From: Salinispora fenicalii
Lineage (GTDB): Bacteria > Actinomycetota > Actinomycetes > Mycobacteriales > Micromonosporaceae
Reading direction: 5' to 3'
Assembly (NCBI RefSeq): GCF_000514815.1
Contig: NZ_KI911472.1
Coordinates: 327,713 to 391,712 of the forward strand
Length of the DNA: 64,000 nt
The first letter of the stretch is position 1, and each line of letters starts with the position of its first letter. Of this stretch, positions 24,626 to 33,295 are shown one piece after another. The notes beneath the pieces are model-generated. The model was not told the DNA's origin, made no database searches, and saw only the letters and a list, made by a program, of their open reading frames with translations. The position numbers and the translations under genes were made by a program.

Positions 24626-26254
24626 GTGATCGTGGACATGCCGGCGACGGCTGTGGGAGTTATGCGGGAACGCCGGTTGCCGTTGCCGGTTGCGATGGTG
24701 GCGGCGGTTGGTGGGGGCGTGGCGATGCTGCTCGCGTTTCCACCGTACGGGGTGTGGCCGCTGGCGGCTGTCGGAGTGGCGCTGTTGGCTGGTGCAGCCC
24801 ACCGTCGGCGTCCGCGCGCTGGCGCTGGTCTCGGGTTCCTGACCGGGGTGGCGTTTTTCGCTCCGCTGCTGGGCTGGACCAACCTGCACACCGGCTACTT
24901 GCCGTGGGTACTGCTGTCGCTGTTGCAGGCCGGCTATCTGGCGCTGCTGGGCGCGGCGACCGCGTGGGTTTCTCCGCTGGTTGACCGGTTCCGGTGGGGA
25001 TGGCCGGTGGTGACCGGGGTGCTGTGGGTGGCGCAGGAGGCGCTGCGTGATCGCACTCCGTTCGGTGGTTTTCCGTGGGGTCGGCTGGCGTTCAGCCAGG
25101 ACGGGTCGCCGCTGCTGCGGTTTGCCGCCCTGGGCGGGGCGCCGTTGGTCACCTTCGCGGTCGCGATGATCGGTGGGCTCCTGGTGGCCGCCGTGTGGAC
25201 GGGCTGGGCGGTGTATCGCCACCCGGGCCGGCGGTGGGCGCCGGCGGTGGGGGCGATGGTGGCGGTGCTGGCAATGCCGGCTGTCGGGCTGCTTGTGCCG
25301 ATTCGCGCCGATGGTGGTGGGGAGGCGGTGACGGTGGCGATCGTGCAGGGCAATGTGCCGCGGCTGGGGCTGGACTTCAACGCCCAACGGCAGGCGGTGC
25401 TGAACAACCACGTCGAGGCCACCGTCGAGTTGGCCGACCAGGTGGCCTCCGGCGCCCGACCCCGCCCCGACCTGGTGGTGTGGCCGGAGAACTCCAGCGA
25501 TATCGACCCGCTGCAAGACGCTTCCGCCAGTGACCGGATCCAGTCGGCTGCGGACGCGGTGGGTGTGCCGATCCTGGTTGGGGCGGTGCTACGCGGCCCA
25601 GGGGAGGGCCAGGTACGCAACGCGGGGCTGCTGTGGCGGCCGGGGACCGGTCCGGACCTCGACCAGTTGTACACGAAGCGGCATCCGGTGCCCTTCGCCG
25701 AATATGTGCCGTTTCGTGATGTGGCTCGACTGGTCAGCAAGCAGGTTGACCGGGTGCGGTCTGATTTCGTGCCGGGTAGCACCCCGGGGGTGCTGGCTGC
25801 CGGTCCGGTGGTGCTCGGCGATGTGATCTGCTTCGAGGTCGCCTACGACGAGGTGGTCCGGGACACTGTTACCGGTGGGGCGCAGCTGCTGGTGGTGCAG
25901 ACCAATAACGCCACCTTCGATGTGGCTGAGGCCCGTCAGCAGCTGGCCATGGTGCGGTTGCGGGCGGTCGAGCATGGTCGCCCGGCGCTGATGGCCTCGA
26001 CGGTGGGCGTTTCTGGGTTCGTTTCCCCGGATGGGCGGGTAAGTGATGCCACCGGGTTCAATACCCGCGCGATCGTGGTGCGGCAGCTGCACCTCGCCGA
26101 CGGAGAAACCTTCGCGACCCGGGTCGGGTTGTGGCCGGAGGCGGCGCTGACGGTCCTGGCCGTGGCGGTCCTGGCCGCAGCTGGGGTGCGGCGACGCGCC
26201 CGCGGTGCGGCGACGGCTGGTACGCCGGTGAGAGGGAGGCAGGACGGTGCGTGA
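24626..26254 (+). CDS. lnt: apolipoprotein N-acyltransferase
   Basis: A 542-residue membrane enzyme with about six N-terminal transmembrane spans (to ~residue 225), a periplasmic carbon-nitrogen hydrolase domain (about 240-505) and a last span. The catalytic triad is visible: Glu in VVWPENSSDID, Lys in YTKRHPVPFAEYVPF and Cys in GDVICFEVAYDEV. It N-acylates the lipid-modified cysteine of lipoproteins. The GTG at 24626 is chosen because TACCCT (24613-24618) ends seven bases before it; ATG codons at 24638 and 24662 are alternatives, the latter with GGGAG upstream. It overlaps ppm1 by eight bases. Confidence 0.93.
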   Translation: MIVDMPATAVGVMRERRLPLPVAMVAAVGGGVAMLLAFPPYGVWPLAAVGVALLAGAAHRRRPRAGAGLGFLTGVAFFAPLLGWTNLHTGYLPWVLLSLLQAGYLALLGAATAWVSPLVDRFRWGWPVVTGVLWVAQEALRDRTPFGGFPWGRLAFSQDGSPLLRFAALGGAPLVTFAVAMIGGLLVAAVWTGWAVYRHPGRRWAPAVGAMVAVLAMPAVGLLVPIRADGGGEAVTVAIVQGNVPRLGLDFNAQRQAVLNNHVEATVELADQVASGARPRPDLVVWPENSSDIDPLQDASASDRIQSAADAVGVPILVGAVLRGPGEGQVRNAGLLWRPGTGPDLDQLYTKRHPVPFAEYVPFRDVARLVSKQVDRVRSDFVPGSTPGVLAAGPVVLGDVICFEVAYDEVVRDTVTGGAQLLVVQTNNATFDVAEARQQLAMVRLRAVEHGRPALMASTVGVSGFVSPDGRVSDATGFNTRAIVVRQLHLADGETFATRVGLWPEAALTVLAVAVLAAAGVRRRARGAATAGTPVRGRQDGA

Positions 26255-27035
26255 TGAGACCGGTCATCCCGGGGTGGGGCGGGTGCTCGTGGTCATCCCG
26301 ACCTACAACGAGGCCGACAACCTGAGCTGGATTGTGGAACGGGTACGTCGGGCGGTGCCGTCGGTGGACATTCTGGTTGCCGACGACAACAGCCCGGATG
26401 GCACCGGCGCGGTCGCTGAGGCCCTCGCCGGGCAGGATCGGCGGGTGCATGTGCTGCACCGGGAGGGCAAGGAGGGGCTGGGCGCCGCCTATCTGGCCGG
26501 GTTTGGGTGGGCGCGGCAGCGCGGCTACGACGCGGTGGTGGAGATGGACGCCGACGGCTCACACGCGCCGGAGGATCTGCCGGCGATGCTGGCCGCGGCC
26601 CGGGACGCGGACGTGGTGATCGGGTCCCGGTGGACCCGGGGGGCGCAGGTGCTCAACTGGCCGCTGCGGCGGCTGCTGCTATCGCGCTGCGGCAACCTGT
26701 ACGCGCGGCTGGCCCTGAGGATGCCGGTCTCCGACGCCACCGGCGGCTACCGGGTGTACCGGCTCAGTGCTCTGGACGCGTTGGACCTAGCGTCGGTGTG
26801 TTCGCAGGGGTATTCGTTCCAGGTGGAGTTGTCCCGGTTGGCGCACCGGGCCGGGGCGCGGATCGTGGAGGTACCGATCACGTTCGCCGAGCGCGAACGG
26901 GGCAGCAGCAAGATGAGCCCGTTCATCGTCGCCGAGGCGTTGTGGCGGATCACCGGATGGGCGGTGGCGGATCGGCGGCTGGCCTTCCGCCGGGGGCTAC
27001 ACGGTACGACCACGGGGCAGGTCCGTTGGCCGTAG
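26247..27035 (+). CDS. ppm1: polyprenol monophosphomannose synthase
   Basis: A 262-residue GT2 glycosyltransferase of the dolichol-phosphate-mannose synthase type. IPTYNEADNL, ADDNSPDGTG, the DxD-type EMDADGSHAPEDL and the QGYSFQVEL segment are present. It transfers mannose from GDP-mannose to polyprenyl phosphate for lipoglycan and protein mannosylation. In mycobacteria an Lnt domain and this domain are fused in one Ppm1 protein; here they are two genes overlapping by eight bases. The start is GTG. Confidence 0.93.
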   Translation: MRDETGHPGVGRVLVVIPTYNEADNLSWIVERVRRAVPSVDILVADDNSPDGTGAVAEALAGQDRRVHVLHREGKEGLGAAYLAGFGWARQRGYDAVVEMDADGSHAPEDLPAMLAAARDADVVIGSRWTRGAQVLNWPLRRLLLSRCGNLYARLALRMPVSDATGGYRVYRLSALDALDLASVCSQGYSFQVELSRLAHRAGARIVEVPITFAERERGSSKMSPFIVAEALWRITGWAVADRRLAFRRGLHGTTTGQVRWP

Positions 27036-27206
27036 TGCCGCCCCCGGGTTCCCTCCGCTGCCCGGTGGTGGCGTCGCCGACGCCCCGGCTGCTGGTGGCG
27101 TGGAGACCGGCGGCGGTGTGGCCGTGTCATGCTGGACAGGCGGGACGACGTACTCCACCCGGGGAACCGGACGGTGGGGGCGTGGCGGTCGGGTGGTGAG
27201 GTGAGG

Positions 27207-27725
27207 ATGCGCCGGGGACTGAGGTTCGTACCGTTGGCGTTGTTGCTGGCGGGGTTGGTGGAGCTGGCGGTGTTCGTGGCCGTGGGTCGCGCTGCCGGGT
27301 TCGGAATTGCGGTGTTGGCCGTGTTCACCGCATCGCTGTTGGGCATGGCGTTGCTGCGCCGGGAGGGGATGCGCGCGTGGCGGGGCTTCCAGACCGCCGC
27401 ACGGGCTGGTCAGCCGCCGGGCACGCAGGTCACCGATGGTTTGGTGGGGTTGCTCGGTGCGCTGTTGTTGGCCACTCCGGGGCTGCTCAGTGGCGCGCTG
27501 GGGATGGTGCTGCTGGTGCCGCCGGTGCGTCGGCTGGCCCGCGCGGGGGTGCGGCGCACGGCCGAGCGGCGAGTGTCGTCGATGGTCGCCGGTGACCTGT
27601 TTGGGCCGCGCCGGGTGCGGGTGCACCGGGGCACTCCGCAGCAGCAGCCGCCGTCGGCGGAGCCGACCGTGGTCGACGGCGGTCAGCCCATTGAGGGCGA
27701 GATCATCGAGCCCCGGCAGAGTTGA
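27207..27725 (+). CDS. fxsA: FxsA family membrane protein
   Basis: A 172-residue protein with three or four hydrophobic segments in the first ~105 residues and the FxsA-type sequence LLRREGMRAW and ATPGLLSGALGMVLLVPPVR, then a hydrophilic tail. FxsA is a cytoplasmic-membrane protein whose overproduction in E. coli relieves F-plasmid exclusion of phage T7; its normal job is unknown. The ATG at 27207 has GGTGAGG just before it. The gene lies in the conserved ppm1-fxsA-rbpA neighbourhood of actinobacteria. Confidence 0.88.
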   Translation: MRRGLRFVPLALLLAGLVELAVFVAVGRAAGFGIAVLAVFTASLLGMALLRREGMRAWRGFQTAARAGQPPGTQVTDGLVGLLGALLLATPGLLSGALGMVLLVPPVRRLARAGVRRTAERRVSSMVAGDLFGPRRVRVHRGTPQQQPPSAEPTVVDGGQPIEGEIIEPRQS

Positions 27726-27890
27726 GGCGGGCACCCGGAGCGCTGAGGTGGCGCACCCGGCGTTGAGGTGGCGCACTCGGCGCCCGCAGCCGCCGACCGC
27801 AATCCGGCGCCCGGGCTGACTGACCCGCGACCCGGCGCCCAGGACCGCGGCTGACCCGCGACGCGCCCCGGGCTGACTGACCGTGATACG
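27726..27890. repeat. short degenerate direct repeats after fxsA
   Basis: Variants of GCTGAGGTGGCGCAC (two close copies near 27742-27778), of CCCGGCGCCC, and two copies of CGGGCTGACTGACC (near 27811 and 27869) fill the spacer between fxsA and the terminator. They look like a decayed minisatellite-like spacer. No function is apparent. Confidence 0.5.
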
Positions 27891-27932
27891 ACGACACCCG
27901 CCCCGGGTGGGATGACCTGGGGCGGGTGTCGT
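27891..27932. terminator. strong hairpin terminator between fxsA and rbpA
   Basis: ACGACACCCGCCCC (27891-27904) pairs perfectly with GGGGCGGGTGTCGT (27919-27932) around a 14-base loop. It serves rbpA (leftward) and probably fxsA (rightward). Confidence 0.8.
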
Positions 27933-27942
27933 GTCGAGTGGT

Positions 27943-28284
27943 TCAGGCGCGCCCGCGGCGGGTGCGGACTTCCTTGAGCCGTTCGGCGAGAATGTCCTCA
28001 AGTTCGGCGATCGAACGCCGCTCCAACAGCATGTCCCAGTGGGTGCGCGGCGGCTTCGCCTTCTTCTGCTCCGGTTCGTTGCCGTCAACCAGCCGGGCGA
28101 CGCTGCCGTCGAACTTACATTCCCAGGTCATCGGGACCTCGGCGTCAACGGCGAACGGCACCTCGAACTGGTGACCCTTAGCGCATAGGTATTCGCGGGT
28201 CTGACGCGGCGCGAGCTCGGTGTTACGGTCGGATTCGTAGCTGACCGCGCCCAGACGGCTTCCGCGCAGCATGCGCTCGCCCAT
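27943..28284 (-). CDS. rbpA: RNA polymerase-binding protein RbpA
   Basis: A 113-residue protein with the RbpA layout: N-terminal tail (MGERMLRGSRLGAVSYE), a zinc-site-like core (LCAKGHQFEVPF, WECKFDG), a basic linker and the C-terminal sigma-interacting helix domain (PPRTHWDMLLERRSIAELEDILAERL). RbpA binds RNA polymerase and the main sigma factor and stabilises promoter opening; it occurs only in actinobacteria. A GAGGGG site precedes the ATG. Confidence 0.97.
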   Translation of the reverse strand: MGERMLRGSRLGAVSYESDRNTELAPRQTREYLCAKGHQFEVPFAVDAEVPMTWECKFDGSVARLVDGNEPEQKKAKPPRTHWDMLLERRSIAELEDILAERLKEVRTRRGRA

Positions 28285-28476
28285 GATCGTCTTCCCCTCG
28301 TTTGTGGTGCTGGTCTGTCTCGGTGTAACAGTCGGTGTCCGTCGGGCCATTCCCGCCCGGTGGCACGTGACGGGCCGGCAACCAGGGTAGCCGGAGGGCA
28401 GCTCGGCCCGGCGGGGTCGCCCCGACCTGGTCGAAAGTTCGCGGGGTGGCTGAACCGTGATGATGTCGCCCTCGGG

Positions 28477-29583
28477 TCAGCGTACGGGTGTGGACGCCTC
28501 CCGGTGTGCCAGGGCAGCCGCCAGCTGGGCGACCTGGTCGGCGAGTTGGGCGACTCGCCGGTGTGCCTCGTCCCGGTCGCTCTCGGCGGCCCGCAGCCGC
28601 GCCGTCAGCTCCGCCAGTTGGCCCTGCGCGGTGGCCTGGTCCTGCTGGGCGGCGGTCAGCTGCCCGCGAAGTGATTCGCGCTGCTCGGCGAGGGTCGTCG
28701 CATCCGCGTGCGCCCGTTCCGTGTCCCGCACGGCCTGCTGGCGTTGCGCTTCGGCCTGGTCCCGGTCGGCCACCGCCCGGTCCCGCTCCTGCGTCGCCGC
28801 CGCGGCCTGCGCCTGAGCCCGTTGCGTGTCCTGGCGGGCCTGTTGCGCGTCGGCGCGGTGTCCGCGGGCCTGCTCAGTGGCCGTGGCCTCCGCCTGCGCG
28901 GCCCGTTCCGCGGCGGCGCGGGCGGCGTCGCGTTCCGCGGCCAGGTCCGCGGCGTGCTGCCGCTGGGCGGTGAGTTCGGCACTGGTGCTACGTAGCTGCG
29001 TACGGGCGGTGTCGCGGTCCTGTTGGGCCTGCCCCAGGAGTGCCTGCGCCGCGCTCGCCTCCTGGCGGGCCTGGTCCCGTGCCTGTCGGGCCTGGTCGGC
29101 GCGGTCCACGGCGGCGGTGGCCTCCGCGACGGCGCGGGCCGCTTCAGTGCGGGCGCGTTCCTGCTCGGCGGTGGCGTTGCGGGCCTGCTCTCGGGCCTGG
29201 ACGGTGGCTGCGGCGGCGTCCTCGGCGGCGCGGCGTGCCTCGTCCCGATCGGTCTGCGCCGCCGCTACCTGGTTGGCGGCGTCGGCCCGCGCCTGGGCCA
29301 GTTGCTGTTCCACCCCGACCGGGGACAGCTGGGCGTGCAGCGCCTCGGTGAGCGCCGCCACGATCTGGTCGAGCCGGTCCACGGCCTCCCAGGTACGGGC
29401 GACCTGCCCGGGGAGCCCGGGGGCGTTACGGTGGCGCATCCGGCTGGTACGGGCGGCCTGTTGGCAGGCGCCGTCGTTGTCCCGGCAGTAGCGAAACGGT
29501 CGGCCCGCTCCGGTGCGCTGCGGCACCGGGCGTCCGCAGTGGGCGCAGGGGCGGGGGTCGGCGGGTGCGGCCTGCTCGTCCAT
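28477..29583 (-). CDS. zinc-ribbon plus long coiled-coil protein
   Basis: A 368-residue protein with two parts. Residues 1-45 hold CAHCGRPVP and two further cysteines (RYCRDNDGACQQ) that could form a small zinc site. From about residue 75 to 360 the sequence is almost pure Ala/Gln/Arg/Glu with regular heptads, a very long coiled coil. There is no membrane segment or signal peptide. Homologous small zinc/coiled-coil proteins are known only as hypothetical in actinobacteria. It stands alone, about 190 bases from the rbpA start and co-directional with it. Composition bias makes remote similarity to SMC-like proteins meaningless. Confidence 0.75.
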   Translation of the reverse strand: MDEQAAPADPRPCAHCGRPVPQRTGAGRPFRYCRDNDGACQQAARTSRMRHRNAPGLPGQVARTWEAVDRLDQIVAALTEALHAQLSPVGVEQQLAQARADAANQVAAAQTDRDEARRAAEDAAAATVQAREQARNATAEQERARTEAARAVAEATAAVDRADQARQARDQARQEASAAQALLGQAQQDRDTARTQLRSTSAELTAQRQHAADLAAERDAARAAAERAAQAEATATEQARGHRADAQQARQDTQRAQAQAAAATQERDRAVADRDQAEAQRQQAVRDTERAHADATTLAEQRESLRGQLTAAQQDQATAQGQLAELTARLRAAESDRDEAHRRVAQLADQVAQLAAALAHREASTPVR

Positions 29584-29630
29584 CGGACGCCGAGTCTAGA
29601 TGCCGTCGCTGCCGTCGGTGGTGCGGTGGG

Positions 29631-30467
29631 CTATCCATCGTCGCCGGCGGTCGGCTTACGCGCCCGGAGTGAGAAGAACAGCGGCAACTCGCCCTGCCCG
29701 CCGGGCGGGAGGGTCCACCCCAGCCCCTCCTGCTTGTGTAGGAACGGCCACGGCCGATCCAGCCACGGGAACTCGTGGAAGAACTCGATCACGAGCCCTG
29801 CCCGCGCGACAGCGGTGATCAGTTCCGCGACGCTGTGCGGCCACAGGTACTCCATCTCGGTGACGACCTGGGCGTCGCGGTCGACATAGCTGCCCCGCAC
29901 CGGGTAGCCAACCGGTTCGATTCGGGGGAAGTAGGGCCGGCTGATTCGAAGCTCGGACGCGGACGAGTCCAGGACCTCGGCTATCGGGTGGATGTCGGTG
30001 ACGTAGAAGACGCCACCGGGTGCCAGGAAGTGCGCCACCACCTGCGCCCACCGGGTCAGATCTGGCAGCCAACCCAGCACCCCCCGCGAGGTGTAGACAA
30101 TGTCGAAGGTTGCGGTCAGGGCGGCCGGCAGGGTCAGGACGTCGCCGCAGACGAAGTGGGCGTCGATTCCGGTGTCGGCGGCGAGTTGGCGGGCGACAGC
30201 GACCGCGTGGGGCGAGAAGTCGACCCCCGTGACCGTCGCACCCCGCCGCGCCCACGAGACGGTGTCGGTGCCGAGTTGGCACTGAAGGTGCAGCAGGCTT
30301 CGGCCTGCCACCTCGCCCACTTCGTCGATCTCGTATGACCGCAGTTTGCAGGTGCCTCGGCGTACCGACGCCAGGTCGTACCAGACCGACCGGGCGTGTA
30401 TTTCCGCCCATTCATCCCACAGTCTCCGATTCGACTCGAGGAATCGGTCTGCGCTGAGGTCACTCAC
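29631..30467 (-). CDS. class I SAM-dependent methyltransferase
   Basis: A 278-residue protein with the Rossmann-type methyltransferase core: LLHLQCQLGTDTVSWARRGA (motif I variant, HLQCQLGTDT), VTGVDFSPHAV (motif II), FDIVYTSRGVLGWLPDL (motif IV) and LAPGGVFYVTDIHP. The substrate is unknown. The Cys-Gln-Leu-Gly form of motif I is typical of a group of small-molecule methyltransferases in actinobacteria. GTG start. The downstream coiled-coil gene on the same strand is 47 bases away. Confidence 0.88.
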   Translation of the reverse strand: MSDLSADRFLESNRRLWDEWAEIHARSVWYDLASVRRGTCKLRSYEIDEVGEVAGRSLLHLQCQLGTDTVSWARRGATVTGVDFSPHAVAVARQLAADTGIDAHFVCGDVLTLPAALTATFDIVYTSRGVLGWLPDLTRWAQVVAHFLAPGGVFYVTDIHPIAEVLDSSASELRISRPYFPRIEPVGYPVRGSYVDRDAQVVTEMEYLWPHSVAELITAVARAGLVIEFFHEFPWLDRPWPFLHKQEGLGWTLPPGGQGELPLFFSLRARKPTAGDDG

Positions 30468-30565
30468 CTGGCTTCACGCCTCTCACCTGGTCGCACGCCC
30501 TCGCCGGGACCGTGCGTGCAAAGCCCTCCCGTTGTTCGCTCCGGACCGCTTTCAGGCCGTGATTC

Positions 30566-31504
30566 TCAGCGTGTCACAGACGGGTCGGCCACGTCCTCGG
30601 AAGCGCGCTGGTGCGGCGGCTCGCCGTCCTGGTGAACGGCGACACCTGCGACCACCAGACCGACCCCGACGATCTCCGGTGCGGCGGGGATCTGGGCCAG
30701 CACGATGACCCCGATCACCGTCGCGGTCGCCGGGAGAATGCTGACCAGGAGGGCGTAGGTGGCCCGGGGTAGCCGGGCCATGGCGAGCTGGTCGGTGACG
30801 TAGGGGATGACCGACGAGGTGACGCCGACGCCGACGCCGGCAGCCAGGGTGACCACGTCAACGGCGGCGGGTGCGGCGTCAACGATGCCGACCGGTAGCG
30901 CGAAGACGGCGGCGATCAGCATGGCCAAGGCAAGACCGTCGATGCCGGACAGCTGTTGATGACGGGCGACGCGGTGCCCCAGCACAATATAGGCGGCGAA
31001 CAGCACAGCGTTGGCCGCGGCGAAGGCGATTCCGAGCGGTTCGGCGACCAGGCGAACATCGGTGAGCAGGTACACCCCGGCGACCGCGCAGGCCAACGCG
31101 ACCAGGTTTCGACGAGTTCTGGCGGCGTAGGCCGCCAAGACGATGACCGGCAGGAATTCGATTGCGGCGACCGTGCCCAACGGCAGCCGCTCCAAAGCTA
31201 GGTAGAAGACGCTGTTCATGGCCGCCAGAACGGCGGCCCACCCGGTCAGCAGCCGGCGGGTGGGCCGGTCCAGGTGCCGCCAGCGTCGCCACGGCCGCCG
31301 CCACAACGCGAACACCGTGGCGGCGGCGGCGATACGCAGCCACGCCACGCCCAGCGCGTCCACGCGGACGAAGAGCAGTACCGCGAACGCCGGACCGAGA
31401 TAGTGGAACACCGCGCTGACGACGAAGTAGGCGTGGGGTGGTACCCGCGGTGCCGTCACCGCCGTCGGTGACGGGGTGCCCGAGCGGGAGATTGATCGTG
31501 GCAT
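30566..31504 (-). CDS. EamA-type (DMT superfamily) transporter
   Basis: A 312-residue integral membrane protein with about ten spans arranged as two EamA repeats, ending in a short hydrophilic tail. Proteins of this kind export amino acids or related metabolites. It diverges from an Lrp-type regulator with only 59 bases between starts, the classical arrangement for an Lrp-controlled amino-acid exporter, so the substrate is probably an amino acid (inference). The ATG at 31504 is chosen; the frame is open further upstream into the divergent region. Confidence 0.88.
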   Translation of the reverse strand: MPRSISRSGTPSPTAVTAPRVPPHAYFVVSAVFHYLGPAFAVLLFVRVDALGVAWLRIAAAATVFALWRRPWRRWRHLDRPTRRLLTGWAAVLAAMNSVFYLALERLPLGTVAAIEFLPVIVLAAYAARTRRNLVALACAVAGVYLLTDVRLVAEPLGIAFAAANAVLFAAYIVLGHRVARHQQLSGIDGLALAMLIAAVFALPVGIVDAAPAAVDVVTLAAGVGVGVTSSVIPYVTDQLAMARLPRATYALLVSILPATATVIGVIVLAQIPAAPEIVGVGLVVAGVAVHQDGEPPHQRASEDVADPSVTR

Positions 31505-31563
31505 TCCCCTATCGTCGAAGGTAGTAGCGCGTGACACCATGCACGATCGAAGGTGGAAGGAGT

Positions 31564-32058
31564 ATGACGATGACCTACCGCACGCCAAGACCCCCGACTG
31601 GCCTTCCAAATGGAAATTCGCTACTCGACGACACCAATCGCCGCCTGCTCCGCGCCCTGCGGGACGACCCGCGCGCCAGCGCCGCCGAGCTGGCGCGCCA
31701 GGTCGGCATGTCCGCGCCGGCCGTGCGGGAGCGTCTTCACCGGCTCGAACAGGCCGGCGTCATCCGCGGCTACCGCGTCGAAATCGACCCTGCGGCGCTG
31801 GGCCTCCCCGTCGCCGCCTGGGTGCGGATCCAACCCGGCCCAGGGCAGCTGCCGAAGATCGCAGACCTGGCCGCCCGCACTCCCGAAGTCAGTGAGTGCC
31901 ACCGGATCTCCGGTGAGGACTGCTTCCTGCTCAAGGTGCACGTAGCCGCCGTTGACGCGCTGGCGGCGGTCCTCGACCAGTTCCTGCTCTACGGCCAGAC
32001 CACCAGTTCGTTCATCGTCTCCACACCGGTGGCACCCCGCACGCCCGGGCGAAGCTAG
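31564..32058 (+). CDS. Lrp/AsnC-family regulator divergent from an exporter
   Basis: A 164-residue regulator: HTH at about 18-78 (DDTNRRLLRALRDDPRASAAEL, MSAPAVRERLHRLEQAGVIRG) and a RAM sensor domain at about 82-155. A GGAAGGAG site just upstream decides for the ATG at 31564. It probably controls the divergent EamA exporter in response to an amino acid, as LysG/Lrp-type systems do. It is distinct from the other Lrp gene at 14.3 kb. Confidence 0.9.
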   Translation: MTMTYRTPRPPTGLPNGNSLLDDTNRRLLRALRDDPRASAAELARQVGMSAPAVRERLHRLEQAGVIRGYRVEIDPAALGLPVAAWVRIQPGPGQLPKIADLAARTPEVSECHRISGEDCFLLKVHVAAVDALAAVLDQFLLYGQTTSSFIVSTPVAPRTPGRS

Positions 32059-32128
32059 TGCCTGGACCACGAAGTTTCGCGGTGTTGCACCCCCCTCGAG
32101 GCCAGTTTTCCTCGCTTGCCCGTCCTGC

Positions 32129-32929
32129 TCAGGAAAGGGGGGAGCTGACGAGGTCGAGTGCTCGGGGATGGCCCGCCCGGCGGAGGGTCCGCGCGCCATG
32201 GCGGACTACATAGCGCATCTCCCGCGGCTGCTGGAGCGCTGAGCTCCGCCAGCGCTCGAGAGTGTCGAGTGCCAGTTCCGGGTCCTTCTTACAGATGTCA
32301 TTGACGTGGTTGGCCACGGACCGGGTGACGTAGCGGGTGGGGTCTGCGAAGAGCCGGTCCAGGACCGGGATCCCCACGTCGTGGGGCAGCGTCAGATTCC
32401 GTGCCCACGGGAGCCGCGGCCGCGTGCCCTCGCTGCACAGTCGCCGTACGTGATAGTGCTGGTCCTCGGTCCAGGCCAGCAGCGTTGTCAGTACCTGGTC
32501 GGGGAAGGCGTCCAGGAAGGGCCGGATCGCGAATTCGGCGGAGAAGCGCGTGGTGATTTCGCGGAGCGTGGCCAGCGAGAACTCGAGGTCCTCGGCGGTG
32601 CAACCGTGCCGGGCGACGTACTCGGCGTATGGCGCGTAGATGAAGTCACCGAAGTCGCCGTCGGAGAGGGCCGGGTCGGCCGGGGCGGGCAGCGAGCGCG
32701 TCAGTGTGCTCGCTGCCTCCCGGAAGCTGCGCGGCAGATATCTATCCAGGCAGGTGGCGATCCAGGCGATGCGGGCCTTGAGCTCGAGTTCCGGGAACCG
32801 AGCAACGACCATGGCAACGAAATCGTCCGCCCTGAATGCCGAGTCCACATCTTTGATCTCGCCAGCGATATGCTCGACCTTCTCCCGCGTGAAGAACAGG
32901 TCCTTGAAGGGAATCCGCGCCGCCGTCAC
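32129..32929 (-). CDS. DNA alkylation repair protein (AlkC/AlkD-like HEAT repeat)
   Basis: A 266-residue all-helical protein. The segment WTEDQHYHVRRLCSEGTRPRLPWA near residue 160 and DRLFADPTRYVTRSVANHVNDI are characteristic of the AlkD-like DNA-glycosylase group, which excises bulky or positively charged alkylated bases without base flipping. Activity is inferred. Its start overlaps the stop of the upstream 99-residue gene by four bases, so the two form an operon under the control region at 33226-33295. Confidence 0.85.
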   Translation of the reverse strand: MTAARIPFKDLFFTREKVEHIAGEIKDVDSAFRADDFVAMVVARFPELELKARIAWIATCLDRYLPRSFREAASTLTRSLPAPADPALSDGDFGDFIYAPYAEYVARHGCTAEDLEFSLATLREITTRFSAEFAIRPFLDAFPDQVLTTLLAWTEDQHYHVRRLCSEGTRPRLPWARNLTLPHDVGIPVLDRLFADPTRYVTRSVANHVNDICKKDPELALDTLERWRSSALQQPREMRYVVRHGARTLRRAGHPRALDLVSSPLS

Positions 32930-33225
32930 TCGTAGCTCTTCAGGACTTCGTAGACGCGGTGCGACCCGTCACCGTCCATGATCGAGAAGAATGCGGCGCA
33001 GACGTCGCTCTTCCGCTCTGCTTCGACGACCGCGTCGATCGATCGCAGGTCGCGGAAGAACACGACGTCGGCGTAACCGCCGCCTTCGCCGTCCTTCACG
33101 AGAATCCTCTTGATGATCCCGTCCTGCTTGCTGACAAACTCTTCCTCAAACCGGTCGGAGGCGCTGAGCAGGGTGTCCTCGGAGACGCCTGCCTGGAGTC
33201 CGAACGGTGCCAGTGCGATGTGCAT
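32926..33225 (-). CDS. small ferredoxin-like alpha/beta-barrel protein
   Basis: A 99-residue protein whose beta-alpha-beta pattern (residues 1-95) resembles dimeric alpha/beta-barrel proteins of the antibiotic-biosynthesis-monooxygenase type. A cofactor is not needed in that fold and no catalytic motif is identifiable. The ATG at 33225 is supported by AAGGAGAAG. It is co-transcribed with the AlkD-like gene and diverges from a WYL regulator. Confidence 0.65.
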   Translation of the reverse strand: MHIALAPFGLQAGVSEDTLLSASDRFEEEFVSKQDGIIKRILVKDGEGGGYADVVFFRDLRSIDAVVEAERKSDVCAAFFSIMDGDGSHRVYEVLKSYE

Positions 33226-33269
33226 GGTGCTCTTCTCCTTCCGTGGTGAGAGTGACGATAGGGGGTAAC

Positions 33270-33286
33270 ATGTCACGGGCTGACAT
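33270..33286. promoter_or_regulatory. candidate operator ATGTCA-N5-TGACAT
   Basis: A perfect 6+6 inverted repeat with a five-base spacer lies ten bases before the ATG of the WYL regulator and 45 bases before the divergent operon. It is a good candidate for autoregulation and control of the AlkD-like pair. The proposal rests on symmetry and position only. Confidence 0.6.
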
Positions 33287-33295
33287 ATTTGGAGG

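Noticed and set aside
27726..27890. Repeats after fxsA as a CRISPR array
   Set aside because: Units are short, unequal and without regular spacers, and no cas genes are present.
30566..31504. The EamA exporter and Lrp pair as part of the lysine cluster
   Set aside because: They lie 7 kb away with unrelated genes between; amino-acid export is plausible but no specific link to lysine is visible.
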